Assembly (NCBI GenBank): GCA_966112835.1
Contig: CBHWEI010000037.1
Location: forward strand, 1 to 18,725
DNA length: 18,725 bases
Source: UBA668 sp966112835
Lineage (GTDB): Bacteria > Actinomycetota > Acidimicrobiia > Acidimicrobiales > Ilumatobacteraceae
Direction of reading: 5' to 3'
The notes under the pieces were generated by a model. It saw nothing but the letters and a program-made list of their open reading frames with translations, did not search any database and had not been told where the DNA came from. This document shows, one piece after another, positions 12,491 through 18,725 of this stretch (position 1 is the first letter of the stretch; the number at the start of each line of letters is the position of its first letter). The position numbers were made by a program, and so were the translations under genes.

Positions 12491-13132
12491 TCAGAGCAGA
12501 CGGCGGGTGGTGGCCCAGGTGGTGAGCTCCTTGCGGTTGCTCAACTGCAGCTTGCGCAGCACGGCCGACACATGGGTCTCCACCGTCTTCACCGACAGGT
12601 GCAGCGACGACGCTGCCTCGCGGTACGTGTAGCCGCGGGCGATGAGGCGCATCACGTCCTGCTCGCGCGGCGTCAGCAGGTCCAGCTCCGGGTCGGCCGC
12701 CGGGGCCGACTGCCCCGAGAACGCGTCCAGCACGAACCCGGCGAGCCGTGGCGAGAACACCGCATCGCCCTCGTGCACGCGGCGGATCGCGTCGACCAGG
12801 TCGGCGGCGTCGATGGTCTTGGTGACGTACCCACGGGCGCCGGCGCGGATGACCGCGACCACGTCGTCGGCCGCGTCGCTGACCGACAGCGCGAGGAACA
12901 CGGCCTCGGGCCAGTCGCGGTGAACGCCCTCGATGACCGCACGACCGCCACCGTCGGGCAGGTGCACGTCGAGCAGCACCACGTCGGGCCGCGTGCGCAC
13001 GATGTCGGCCACCGCGACCGCCACCGTGCCGGCCTCGCCCACCACCTGCACCGCGTCGCCCAGCTCGGCCTTCACGCCCGAGCGGAAGAGCGCGTGGTCG
13101 TCGACCAGGAAGACCGTGACGGTGCCGCTCAC
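12491..13132 (-). CDS. NarL/LuxR-family response regulator (LiaR-like)
   Basis: The 213-residue product has a receiver domain with acidic pair D11-D12, phospho-acceptor D55 (VLLDVHLPDGGG), switch residue S83 and K105 (YVTKTID). A LuxR-type DNA-binding domain follows (LTPREQDVMRLIARGYTYRE at 153-172, recognition helix in VKTVETHVSAVLRKLQ). The GTG start overlaps the stop of the histidine-kinase gene as GTGA, so the pair is translationally coupled. With the PspC-domain kinase and the divergent LiaF-like protein it makes a three-component envelope-stress module. The likely DNA target is the inverted/direct repeat at 14371-14414. Confidence 0.94.
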   Translation of the reverse strand: MSGTVTVFLVDDHALFRSGVKAELGDAVQVVGEAGTVAVAVADIVRTRPDVVLLDVHLPDGGGRAVIEGVHRDWPEAVFLALSVSDAADDVVAVIRAGARGYVTKTIDAADLVDAIRRVHEGDAVFSPRLAGFVLDAFSGQSAPAADPELDLLTPREQDVMRLIARGYTYREAASSLHLSVKTVETHVSAVLRKLQLSNRKELTTWATTRRLL

Positions 13133-14337
13133 GGTGCCACCCTGTCACGCGGTTCGGTGCGCGGGGCGCGTGGCACGTGCAGGCGCACCTCGGTGCCGGC
13201 GCCCGGCGTGCTCTCGATGGCCACATGGCCGCCAACTCGCTCGAGGCGCGCCACCATCGACTGGGCGATGCCCATGCGTTGGCCGTGCGCGTCCTGCGGG
13301 TCGAACCCCACGCCACGGTCGCGTACGAACACGTCGGCGGCGCCGTCGCCCACCTCGGCGTACACCGACACCGACGGCTCGCCGCTGTGCTTCGCCGCGT
13401 TCACACATGCCTCGCGCGCCGCGGCCACCAGCGCCAGCAACTCGTCGTCCACCGGGGCGTCGCCCACGGCGACCACCTCGATGCGCACCTCGTGGCGCAC
13501 CTCCACCTCCGACGCCATCGCGCGCAAGGCCGCGACGAACGAATCGCCGGTGGCGTCACCGGTGCCGTACAGCCACTCGCGCAGCTCCTGCTCCTGCTGA
13601 CGCGCCAAAGTCGCGGTGCGGCGCGGGTCGTCGGCGTTGCGTTGGATGAGCGCCAGTGTCTGCAGCACCGAGTCGTGCAGGTGCGCCGCCATCGCCTCGC
13701 GTTCCTCGGCGCGGATGCGTTCGCGACGTTCCTCCGCCGCGGCCTGCACCAGGCGCAGCACCCATGGGCCGAGGAGCAGCGCCAACCCCACCACGGCCGC
13801 CGCCGCGGCCAGTGCGACCGCGCGGACCGCGCCCGAGACGCGGTCACCCGTGGCCACCACCACCAGGCCCGCCACCAGCAGGGCCGTGCCGGCGACGATG
13901 CGCGCCCGGGCGTGCCGGCCCACCATCAACTCCGACAGGCGCGTGCCCGAGGCACCGCCGCGGGCGGCGTCGCCCGGCACCAGCGCCAGCACCACGCCAC
14001 CGGCCACCAATGCGGCCAGCGGGAACATGAACGCGTCGCCCAACCACAGCCCGGTGGAGCGCATGACGAACAGCGAGCCCAGGCCGATGAGCGCCACGGC
14101 CAGGTTGCGCCGCGGCTCGACCGGCTGCACCGTGGCGGGCTGTACCGGCGCCGGACGCGACACGGCGGCGCCCACCGCGTAGAGCACCAGCCCCAGGCCG
14201 CCGGCGAACGCGAGCACGACCAGCACCCCGCGCACCACCAGCGGATGCACCCGGTGTTCACGCGCGAAACCGGCCACCACACCCGCCACCACGCGACCGT
14301 CGTCGCTGCGGGGAAAGGCGAGCAGGTCGGTCTCCAT
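13129..14337 (-). CDS. PspC-domain sensor histidine kinase (LiaS-like)
   Basis: The 402-residue product starts with a PspC domain (about 7-60: RVVAGVVAGFAREHRVHPLV, then a hydrophobic helix). Further hydrophobic helices lie at about 79-93, 103-120, 147-164 and 170-195. Next come a HisKA_3 dimerisation segment with phospho-accepting H221 in HLHDSVLQTLALIQ, and an HATPase domain with N-box E309/N313 (REACVNAAKHS) and G-box DRGVGFD (340-346). It would phosphorylate the response regulator encoded by the overlapping downstream gene. PspC sensing of membrane stress is known from phage-shock proteins; the same domain also begins the divergent membrane protein. The frame is open for over a thousand further codons upstream, but that is antisense to two other genes. 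Confidence 0.92.
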   Translation of the reverse strand: METDLLAFPRSDDGRVVAGVVAGFAREHRVHPLVVRGVLVVLAFAGGLGLVLYAVGAAVSRPAPVQPATVQPVEPRRNLAVALIGLGSLFVMRSTGLWLGDAFMFPLAALVAGGVVLALVPGDAARGGASGTRLSELMVGRHARARIVAGTALLVAGLVVVATGDRVSGAVRAVALAAAAAVVGLALLLGPWVLRLVQAAAEERRERIRAEEREAMAAHLHDSVLQTLALIQRNADDPRRTATLARQQEQELREWLYGTGDATGDSFVAALRAMASEVEVRHEVRIEVVAVGDAPVDDELLALVAAAREACVNAAKHSGEPSVSVYAEVGDGAADVFVRDRGVGFDPQDAHGQRMGIAQSMVARLERVGGHVAIESTPGAGTEVRLHVPRAPRTEPRDRVAP

Positions 14338-14344
14338 GGGCCCG

Positions 14345-14350
14345 ATTGTC
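14345..14350 (-). promoter_or_regulatory. -10 box of the kinase/response-regulator operon
   Basis: GACAAT on the minus strand ends 7 nt before the ATG at 14337; a weak -35 (TGGCAA) lies 16 bp further up. The box is 21 bp from the nearest arm of the inverted repeat at 14371-14414. Confidence 0.4.
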
Positions 14351-14370
14351 GCACCTCGAGCTCCGGTTGC

Positions 14371-14414
14371 CATCGGGGACGAACTCAGGGTCGGTTCAGG
14401 GTGTGTCCCCGATG
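14371..14414. promoter_or_regulatory. Putative operator between the divergent kinase and LiaF-like genes
   Basis: A perfect 10-bp inverted repeat, CATCGGGGAC (14371-14380) and GTCCCCGATG (14405-14414), flanks 24 bp. The spacer holds two copies of TCAGGGT (14385-14391 and 14396-14402) exactly 11 bp apart. The structure sits between two divergent stress-response genes, so autoregulation by the LuxR-type regulator is the natural reading; the direct repeats suit a dimer on one helix face. Confidence 0.55.
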
Positions 14415-14466
14415 TGGCGTCGGCGGCAACGGCAGATGATGGAGGCCGAGAAGGAGTACTGCGAAC

Positions 14467-15744
14467 ATGAGCACCCAGATGCACGACCACGAGAACCCGA
14501 CGGCAGGAGCGCAACCCCCGAACTGGCGCCAGACCCCGCTGTCCCGCATGCCCAAGGGCGTGCCCGACGGCGGCAAGTTGGGCGGTGTGGTCAGTGGCCT
14601 GAGCCGTGCCTACGGCTTCGACCTGCGCACCACCCGCATCGCCACCGCGGTCGCACTGTTCGTGATGCCGCCGCTGTGGCTGCTGTACATCGCTGCCTGG
14701 GTGTTGCTCCCCGACACCCCGGCCGAGGCACAGCCCATCGACGAGGTGCTGCGCGACCGCCGCCGGCGCCCGCTGTTGCTGGTGCTCGCCGCGCTGCTGG
14801 TGATGTCGGTGCTCGGTGCGTTCGGCAGCTGGTTCCTGTTCGACGGCGCGCCGTGGGGCGCGGTGCTCATCGGCATCGGCGTGCTGCTGTGGGCATCGAC
14901 CACCGGCACCTTCCGGCGCAGCGGCGCCGCTCCCGCGCCGACGCCCGGTGCGTTCGGCCCGCCGACTGCGTACCCCACGCCGGCCGGCACCACCACCGAC
15001 GCGTTCTCGGGCACGCCGGTCGCCGGTACGCCCATCACCGGTACGCCCGTCATGGGCACCCCCGTCACGAGCGGCACCGTCAACGCCACCACGACCGGGC
15101 AGAACGCCGTCGTCACACCGCGGCGTGTGCGCCGGCCGATCACCAGCATCGGCGTGGGCGTGGCGGTCCTGTGGCTCGCCGTCGTCGGCGTGGGCAACGC
15201 ACTCGACTGGTGGCACACCCTGGACCTGTGGAACATCGTGGTCGGCATGGCCATCGTGCTGGCGGCCATGCTCGTCAGCATCGTCGTGAACCGCAGTTGG
15301 GTGTTGCCGTTCCTGTTCTTCCCGCTGCTCGGCGCGATGGTCGCGCTGTGCATCGCCCAGCCGAACCTGGAGGGCTCGGGCGGCGACCGCACCGTGGTGC
15401 CCACCACCGTCGACGAGGCGTCCACCAAGCAGCTCATGTCCACCGGCACGCTGACGTTGGACCTCACCGATGTGCGCTTCGCCGGTCAGCCCGTCGACGT
15501 CGACGCCGAGGTGGGCATGGGCCGGCTGCGGGTGCTGGTGCCCGACGACGTGGACCTGGTGGTGCTCACCGACGTGGGCATGGGCCAGGCCCAGGTGAAC
15601 GGACAGGAGATCACCGCCGGCGTCCGCCAGACCAACCGCCGCACCATCGACGCGGCCACCCCCACCGCATCGGGCGAGGTCGTGCTCGACCTGCGCGTCG
15701 GCATGGGGCAGATCGACGTGCAGGTCGTCGACTCCGGCTCGTGA
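14467..15744 (+). CDS. PspC-domain membrane protein with LiaF-like C-terminal domain
   Basis: The product is 425 residues. A PspC domain lies at about 25-82 (GGKLGGVVSGLSRAYGFDLR and its helix). Four further hydrophobic helices are at about 102-124, 129-144, 226-247 and 256-298 (the last probably two). A Pro/Thr/Ala/Gly linker (153-210) contains four GTP[VI]x pentapeptides (182-201). The C-terminal region (327-421) is a LiaF-type beta domain with VGMG at 349, 370 and 411 at strand turns. In Firmicutes LiaF restrains the LiaS kinase until envelope stress; the divergent kinase and regulator genes suggest the same here. AAGGAG ten bases upstream of the ATG supports the start, one of few Shine-Dalgarno starts in the window. 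Confidence 0.87.
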   Translation: MSTQMHDHENPTAGAQPPNWRQTPLSRMPKGVPDGGKLGGVVSGLSRAYGFDLRTTRIATAVALFVMPPLWLLYIAAWVLLPDTPAEAQPIDEVLRDRRRRPLLLVLAALLVMSVLGAFGSWFLFDGAPWGAVLIGIGVLLWASTTGTFRRSGAAPAPTPGAFGPPTAYPTPAGTTTDAFSGTPVAGTPITGTPVMGTPVTSGTVNATTTGQNAVVTPRRVRRPITSIGVGVAVLWLAVVGVGNALDWWHTLDLWNIVVGMAIVLAAMLVSIVVNRSWVLPFLFFPLLGAMVALCIAQPNLEGSGGDRTVVPTTVDEASTKQLMSTGTLTLDLTDVRFAGQPVDVDAEVGMGRLRVLVPDDVDLVVLTDVGMGQAQVNGQEITAGVRQTNRRTIDAATPTASGEVVLDLRVGMGQIDVQVVDSGS

Positions 15745-15783
15745 CCAACGGGGAAAGCTGTCCGCACACCCGGTGTCGTCCGG

Positions 15784-15789
15784 CATCAT
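15784..15789 (+). promoter_or_regulatory. Possible -10 box of the molybdopterin oxidoreductase gene
   Basis: CATCAT ends exactly 6 nt before the ATG at 15796. It keeps A and T at the conserved positions. The 51-bp gap after the LiaF-like gene also holds a small ACACC-C-GGTGT palindrome (15766-15776). Read-through from the LiaF-like gene is an alternative. Confidence 0.35.
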
Positions 15790-15795
15790 GAAGTG

Positions 15796-17832
15796 ATGCG
15801 CATCGTCCTCGGTACCTGTCACCACGACTGCCCCGACAGCTGTGGCTGGCAGGTCACCGTCGACGACACCGGGCGGGCCACTCAGATGCGCGGCAACCCC
15901 GAGCACCCCTACAGCGCCGGCGAGCTGTGCCCGAAGGTGAACCGCTACCTCGATCGCGTGTACAGCCCCGACCGGGTGCTGCACCCGCTGCGCCGGGTGG
16001 GAGCCAAGGGCGAGGGCCGCTTCGAGCAGATCACGTGGGACGAAGCGCTCGCCGAGATCGGCAGCCGGTTCCACGCCATCATCGACACCTACGGCCCGGA
16101 AGCGATCATGCCGTACGTCAGCGCCGGCAACCAGAGCCTGCTGGCCATCATGTTCGGCGACCGGTTCTGGCACCACCTCGGCGCCAGCCGCGTCACCGGC
16201 AGCCTGTGCGGCGCGGTCGCCGGCGCGGGCACGGCCACCACCATGGGCACCGGCAAGGGCATGGACCCCAGCGACCTGCAGCACAGCCGGTTCATCATCC
16301 TGTGGGGCACCAACACCCGGCTCACCAACCGCCACCTGTGGCCGTTCATCGAGAAGGCCCGCGCCAACGGCGCCACCGTCGTCGTCATCGACCCCATCCG
16401 CACCATCACCGCCGAGTCGGCCGACTGGTTCCTGCAGCCGCTGCCCGGCACCGACGTGGCGTTGATGCTGGCGATGATGCACGTCCTGGTGCGCGACGGC
16501 CTGGTGGACCGCGAGTGGGTCGACGCACACACCGTCGGCTTCGACGACCTGGCCGCCCACGTGGCCGACTGGACGCCGGCCCGCGCCGCCGCCATCACCG
16601 GCCTGGCGGAGGACGACATCGAGACGCTCGCCCGCCGCTACGGCACCGAGTCGCCCGCCGCCATCCGCACGCTGGTGGGCGCCGAGCACCACGAGCACGG
16701 CGGCATGTTCTTCCGCACGCTCAGCTGCCTGCCGGCGCTCATCGGCGCATGGCGACACCTCGGTGGCGGCTACGCCCGCAGCGTCGGCACGTGGACCAAC
16801 GACGTGCTCGACCACGGCGCGCTCACCCGCCCCGACCTGCTCGCCGGCCGCAGCACCCGCGGCCTGCCGATGCCGCAGCTGGGCCGTTCGCTCACCGACC
16901 CCACCATGGACCCCCCGCTGCAGGCCGTGGTGATGATCGGCGTGAACCCGCTCGTCTCGGTGCCCGACACCGAGTTGGTGCGCCGGGGCCTGTTGCGCGA
17001 CGACCTGTTCACGGTGGTGCACGACCAGTTCCTCACCGACACCGCCCGCTACGCCGACATCGTGCTGCCGGCCACCACGCAGATCGAGGCCACCGACGCG
17101 GTCACCAGTTGGGGCAGCCTGCACGTCGGCTGGAACCAGGCGGCCATCGAGCCGCTGGGCAAAGCCGTCAGCAACAGCGAACTGCACCGCCGCCTCGCAC
17201 GGGCCATGGGCTTCACCGAGCCGTCGCTGTTCGACGACGACCTCACCGTGCTGCGCGAAGTGCTGCCGTCGGTCGACGTCGACTCGCTGCAGCAGACCGG
17301 CTGGGCCGACACGCCGTTCCCTGCCGACCGTCGCCCGTGGGCCGACGGTGGCTTCCCCACCCCCAGCGGCAAGCTCGAGCTGCGCAGCGACGCCATGGCC
17401 TCGCTGGGCTTCCCCGCGCTGCCGACGTACGCCGCGCCCGACGAGGCGCCGAACGACGAGTTCCCGTTCGCGCTGCTCACGCCCAAGCAGCAGACCCGCT
17501 TCCTGAACAGCAGCTACTCGCACCTGCCCAAGCACGGGCCGCTCGAGCCGCAGCCCGCGCTGGAGGTGTGCGCCGACGACGCCGCGCAACTGGGTCTGGC
17601 CGACGGCGACATGGCCCGCGTGTGGAACCGTCGAGCCGCGCTGGAGTTGCCCGTGCGCGTCACCACCCGTGTGCGGCCCGGCGTGGTGGCCGTGCCGTGG
17701 GGTTGGTGGGCACAACATCACGGCGGGGGCGACGCACCGGTCGCCAACTCGCTCACCAGTGACGCGGCCACCGACTGGGGCGGCGGCGTCGCCTTCTGGG
17801 ACACCGCCGTCGCCGTCACCCCCGCGGGGTAA
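15796..17832 (+). CDS. Molybdopterin-dependent oxidoreductase with N-terminal [4Fe-4S] motif
   Basis: The 678-residue product belongs to the DMSO-reductase superfamily (COG0243). The iron-sulfur motif is C8-x3-C12-x3-C16-x28-C45 (TCHHDCPDSCGW and GELCPKV). The likely molybdenum-ligand region is SRVTGSLCGAVAGAG, with C138 as candidate ligand. Cofactor-binding landmarks are LWGTNTRLTNRHLWPFIEKA, VVIDPIRTITAESADWFLQP and VMIGVNPLVSVPD. The C-terminal molydop-binding domain runs from about 565 (LLTPKQQTRFLNSSYSH). There is no Tat signal, so it is cytoplasmic. No electron-transfer or membrane-anchor subunit gene is next to it, so the partner and substrate (formate, an N-oxide or another) are unknown. 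A GTG one codon before the ATG is an alternative start. Confidence 0.9.
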   Translation: MRIVLGTCHHDCPDSCGWQVTVDDTGRATQMRGNPEHPYSAGELCPKVNRYLDRVYSPDRVLHPLRRVGAKGEGRFEQITWDEALAEIGSRFHAIIDTYGPEAIMPYVSAGNQSLLAIMFGDRFWHHLGASRVTGSLCGAVAGAGTATTMGTGKGMDPSDLQHSRFIILWGTNTRLTNRHLWPFIEKARANGATVVVIDPIRTITAESADWFLQPLPGTDVALMLAMMHVLVRDGLVDREWVDAHTVGFDDLAAHVADWTPARAAAITGLAEDDIETLARRYGTESPAAIRTLVGAEHHEHGGMFFRTLSCLPALIGAWRHLGGGYARSVGTWTNDVLDHGALTRPDLLAGRSTRGLPMPQLGRSLTDPTMDPPLQAVVMIGVNPLVSVPDTELVRRGLLRDDLFTVVHDQFLTDTARYADIVLPATTQIEATDAVTSWGSLHVGWNQAAIEPLGKAVSNSELHRRLARAMGFTEPSLFDDDLTVLREVLPSVDVDSLQQTGWADTPFPADRRPWADGGFPTPSGKLELRSDAMASLGFPALPTYAAPDEAPNDEFPFALLTPKQQTRFLNSSYSHLPKHGPLEPQPALEVCADDAAQLGLADGDMARVWNRRAALELPVRVTTRVRPGVVAVPWGWWAQHHGGGDAPVANSLTSDAATDWGGGVAFWDTAVAVTPAG

Positions 17833-17891
17833 GGCGCCACGCCGACGATTCTCGGGTTCTGGGGCTGATCCGTTCCACGTGCGTTTCGGCG

Positions 17892-18164
17892 CTACACGGC
17901 GATCTTGGAGTACTTCCGTTGCGCGGCCTGCTTGGAGACACCCAACATCGCGCCGATCTCAGACCACGACCTGTCGGAGCGCCGAGCAGAGCGAACTGCT
18001 GCGATCAACGCAGCATCGAGTTCGCCACGGCGTTCGGCGAGTTCGGCGATCACCCGCAGCGACTCCGTGTCGGCGATCACCAGGTCGCCTGGTTCGACCG
18101 TGTCGGCCCACGCCTCGATCCCCTGAGCCTTCGCTGCTCGAGTCCTGCTCACTCTGTCCACCAC
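17892..18164 (-). CDS. HTH-domain antitoxin of a putative toxin-antitoxin pair
   Basis: The 90-residue product has an N-terminal part that likely contacts the toxin (MVDRVSRTRAAKAQGIEAWA, then an acidic segment). A helix-turn-helix lies at the C-terminal end: RSDRSWSEIGAMLGVSKQAA at about 63-82, followed by QRKYSKIAV. The SWSEIGAMLGVSKQAAQ pattern is typical of small actinobacterial DNA-binding proteins. Its start overlaps the upstream gene by 16 bp; a GTG at 18152 would give a 4-bp GTGA overlap and is an equally good choice. Gene order (toxin first, DNA-binding antitoxin second) is that of BrnT/BrnA and HigB/HigA pairs. It probably represses the promoter at 18392-18420 through the palindrome there. 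Confidence 0.75.
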   Translation of the reverse strand: MVDRVSRTRAAKAQGIEAWADTVEPGDLVIADTESLRVIAELAERRGELDAALIAAVRSARRSDRSWSEIGAMLGVSKQAAQRKYSKIAV

Positions 18165-18385
18165 CCCTTCAGGAACTTCGCCCTCGCCGACATTGCGTGG
18201 ATGACTGCCACGCCCTCGTCGTCGTGGACCACGCCGACCTCCAACGCCTCGCCGTCACTGGCCGGCCCGATGAACATCGTCACCGAAGGATCGTCGGTCT
18301 CGAACGCTCGCCAGTGGTGCCGAACTGCGTGGATCATGTCGTCGTCGTGGACTCCGTGCTTTCGGGCTGAAGGCTCGATGTCCAC
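18149..18385 (-). CDS. Putative small toxin (RelE/BrnT-like fold suspected)
   Basis: The 78-residue product reads MDIEPSARKHGVHDDDMIHA at the start, then MFIGPASDGEALEVGVVHDD, and ends AVIHAMSARAKFLKGWWTE. This layout (a KHGV helix start, three beta strands and a terminal xHAMxxRxKF) is one I associate with small actinobacterial proteins found as toxins next to HTH genes; the terminal R/K-rich strand is reminiscent of BrnT and RelE RNases. The toxin role is inferred from the size, the 16-bp overlap with an HTH gene and the operator. The GTG start is fixed by a TAGCCT box 6 nt upstream, itself 17 bp from TTGACG. Confidence 0.7.
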   Translation of the reverse strand: MDIEPSARKHGVHDDDMIHAVRHHWRAFETDDPSVTMFIGPASDGEALEVGVVHDDEGVAVIHAMSARAKFLKGWWTE

Positions 18386-18391
18386 GAACGC

Positions 18392-18420
18392 AGGCTATTC
18401 ATCATCTTTCGGATCGTCAA
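18392..18420 (-). promoter_or_regulatory. Promoter of the right-hand toxin-antitoxin pair
   Basis: On the minus strand TTGACG (18415-18420), a spacer of exactly 17 bp and TAGCCT (18392-18397) end 6 nt before the GTG start. It is the best promoter in the window and predicts a leaderless toxin mRNA. The -35 box lies inside the palindrome at 18414-18433. Confidence 0.7.
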
Positions 18421-18433
18421 CAAGTGTTGACGA
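18414..18433. promoter_or_regulatory. Operator palindrome over the toxin-antitoxin promoter
   Basis: TCGTCAACA and TGTTGACGA form a perfect 9-bp inverted repeat around the central AG. One arm contains the -35 box of the toxin-antitoxin promoter and the other carries TTGACG on the opposite strand. Binding of a dimeric HTH antitoxin here would block RNA polymerase, giving the usual autoregulation. Confidence 0.68.
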
Positions 18434-18539
18434 CCCGACACTGGGGGTGGCGTGAACTCCGACGGGTGCAGCGAGCCACCCAACGCGGGGAAACCCGCCC
18501 CCATCAAGAGTGCAGAGCGGCAGATCTGGGCGGCGACGG

Positions 18540-18725
18540 TCAGGATCTGGATCCGGCCTCGATGATCTGCGCCCGCAGGCGCGGCCCGATTCCGGGGGCG
18601 GCCAGCGCGGCAGCACGCAACCACGGAGAAGCCCAGGCGAGTTCCTCAACGGCCGACGTGTATGCGATGCCTTGAAGGTGCCTGTCATCCGAGGTGAGCA
18701 TGGACTCGAGGAGATCAAAGATCGG
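18540..18725 (-). CDS. 3' end of an unrecognised gene running off the right edge
   Basis: An open frame enters from the right edge and ends at a TGA, giving the last 61 residues of a protein. It reads PIFDLLESMLTSDDRHLQGI, later AVEELAWASPWLRAAALAAP, and ends RAQIIEAGSRS. The composition is protein-like, with mostly helical, amphipathic segments and no low-complexity runs. The other frames here give only arginine/proline-rich translations. I do not recognise a family. It lies 107 bp upstream of the toxin-antitoxin operator, on the same strand; a weak GC hairpin with a GAAA loop (18485-18498) sits between them. Confidence 0.55.
   Translation of the reverse strand, partial: PIFDLLESMLTSDDRHLQGIAYTSAVEELAWASPWLRAAALAAPGIGPRLRAQIIEAGSRS

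Noticed and set aside
10637..13600. A 987-codon open frame on the plus strand
   Set aside because: It runs antisense to the hydrolase and regulator genes and out of frame through the second LLM gene; the translation is low-complexity His/Arg/Gly sequence.
14338..17721. A very long open frame on the minus strand continuing upstream from the histidine kinase, over a thousand codons
   Set aside because: It is antisense to the LiaF-like and molybdopterin genes, is rich in His/Gly/Ala/Arg without domains, and arises from high GC at third positions. The kinase start with its PspC domain and -10 box is clear.
1..18725. CRISPR arrays, insertion sequences or rRNA genes
   Set aside because: No regularly spaced repeats of CRISPR length, no transposase-like frames with terminal inverted repeats and no rRNA sequence were seen.

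Overview
The window is high-GC, actinobacterial DNA. The predicted proteins suggest a member of the Acidimicrobiia (Ilumatobacter-like): LLM-class (flavin/F420) oxidoreductases, a lipoprotein with a long Thr/Ala/Gly linker of the kind common in that class, actinobacterial PspC/LuxR signalling and a MobF relaxase of the actinobacterial type. This placement is inference from protein character, not from a marker gene.

Layout. (1) 1-2471 is accessory DNA, with every gene on the minus strand. It holds the first 30 codons of a MobF (TrwC-like) relaxase, a winged-helix protein, an excisionase-like HTH protein and their regulatory region. A toxin-antitoxin cluster follows: a frameshifted antitoxin relic, an MntA/HepT pair and a toxin-less ribbon-helix-helix antitoxin. 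The stretch ends at a terminator and a tRNA-Ala(UGC). (2) 2472-4860 holds the tRNA, a sugar-phosphate isomerase-like TIM-barrel gene and an aminoglycoside-phosphotransferase-family kinase in one minus-strand unit, with a small membrane protein diverging from it. (3) 4884-6176 is a limonene-monooxygenase-like LLM oxidoreductase. (4) 6193-10210 is a complete four-gene ABC importer operon on the minus strand (lipoprotein, two permeases, ATPase); its substrate is not evident. (5) 10341-12446 is an alpha/beta-hydrolase (haloalkane dehalogenase/epoxide hydrolase type) translationally coupled to a small zinc-ribbon protein, with a second LLM oxidoreductase diverging from it. (6) 12491-15744 is a LiaFSR-like envelope-stress module: a NarL/LuxR response regulator and a PspC-domain histidine kinase on the minus strand, and a divergent PspC/LiaF-like membrane protein. 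A 10-bp inverted repeat enclosing a direct repeat sits between the two promoters. (7) 15796-17832 is a cytoplasmic molybdopterin oxidoreductase with an Fe-S motif. (8) 17892-18725 is a second accessory patch: a putative toxin/HTH-antitoxin pair with a clear promoter and operator palindrome, then the 3' end of an unrecognised gene running off the window.

The most striking regularity is in gene starts. Seven starts at the head of transcription units have a TAnnnT hexamer ending exactly 6 nt before the start codon, and three more have the looser nAnnnT form at the same distance; an eleventh has it at 7 nt. This is the geometry expected for leaderless mRNAs. A smaller group (relaxase, ABC lipoprotein, LiaF-like protein) has conventional Shine-Dalgarno sequences. 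Nothing here is a clearly new defence or mobile system. The best leads are the leaderless grammar, the promoter/operator palindrome of the right-hand toxin-antitoxin pair, the double-PspC LiaFSR module with its operator, the intragenic hairpin after the ABC lipoprotein gene, and the edge of a conjugative element near a tRNA.
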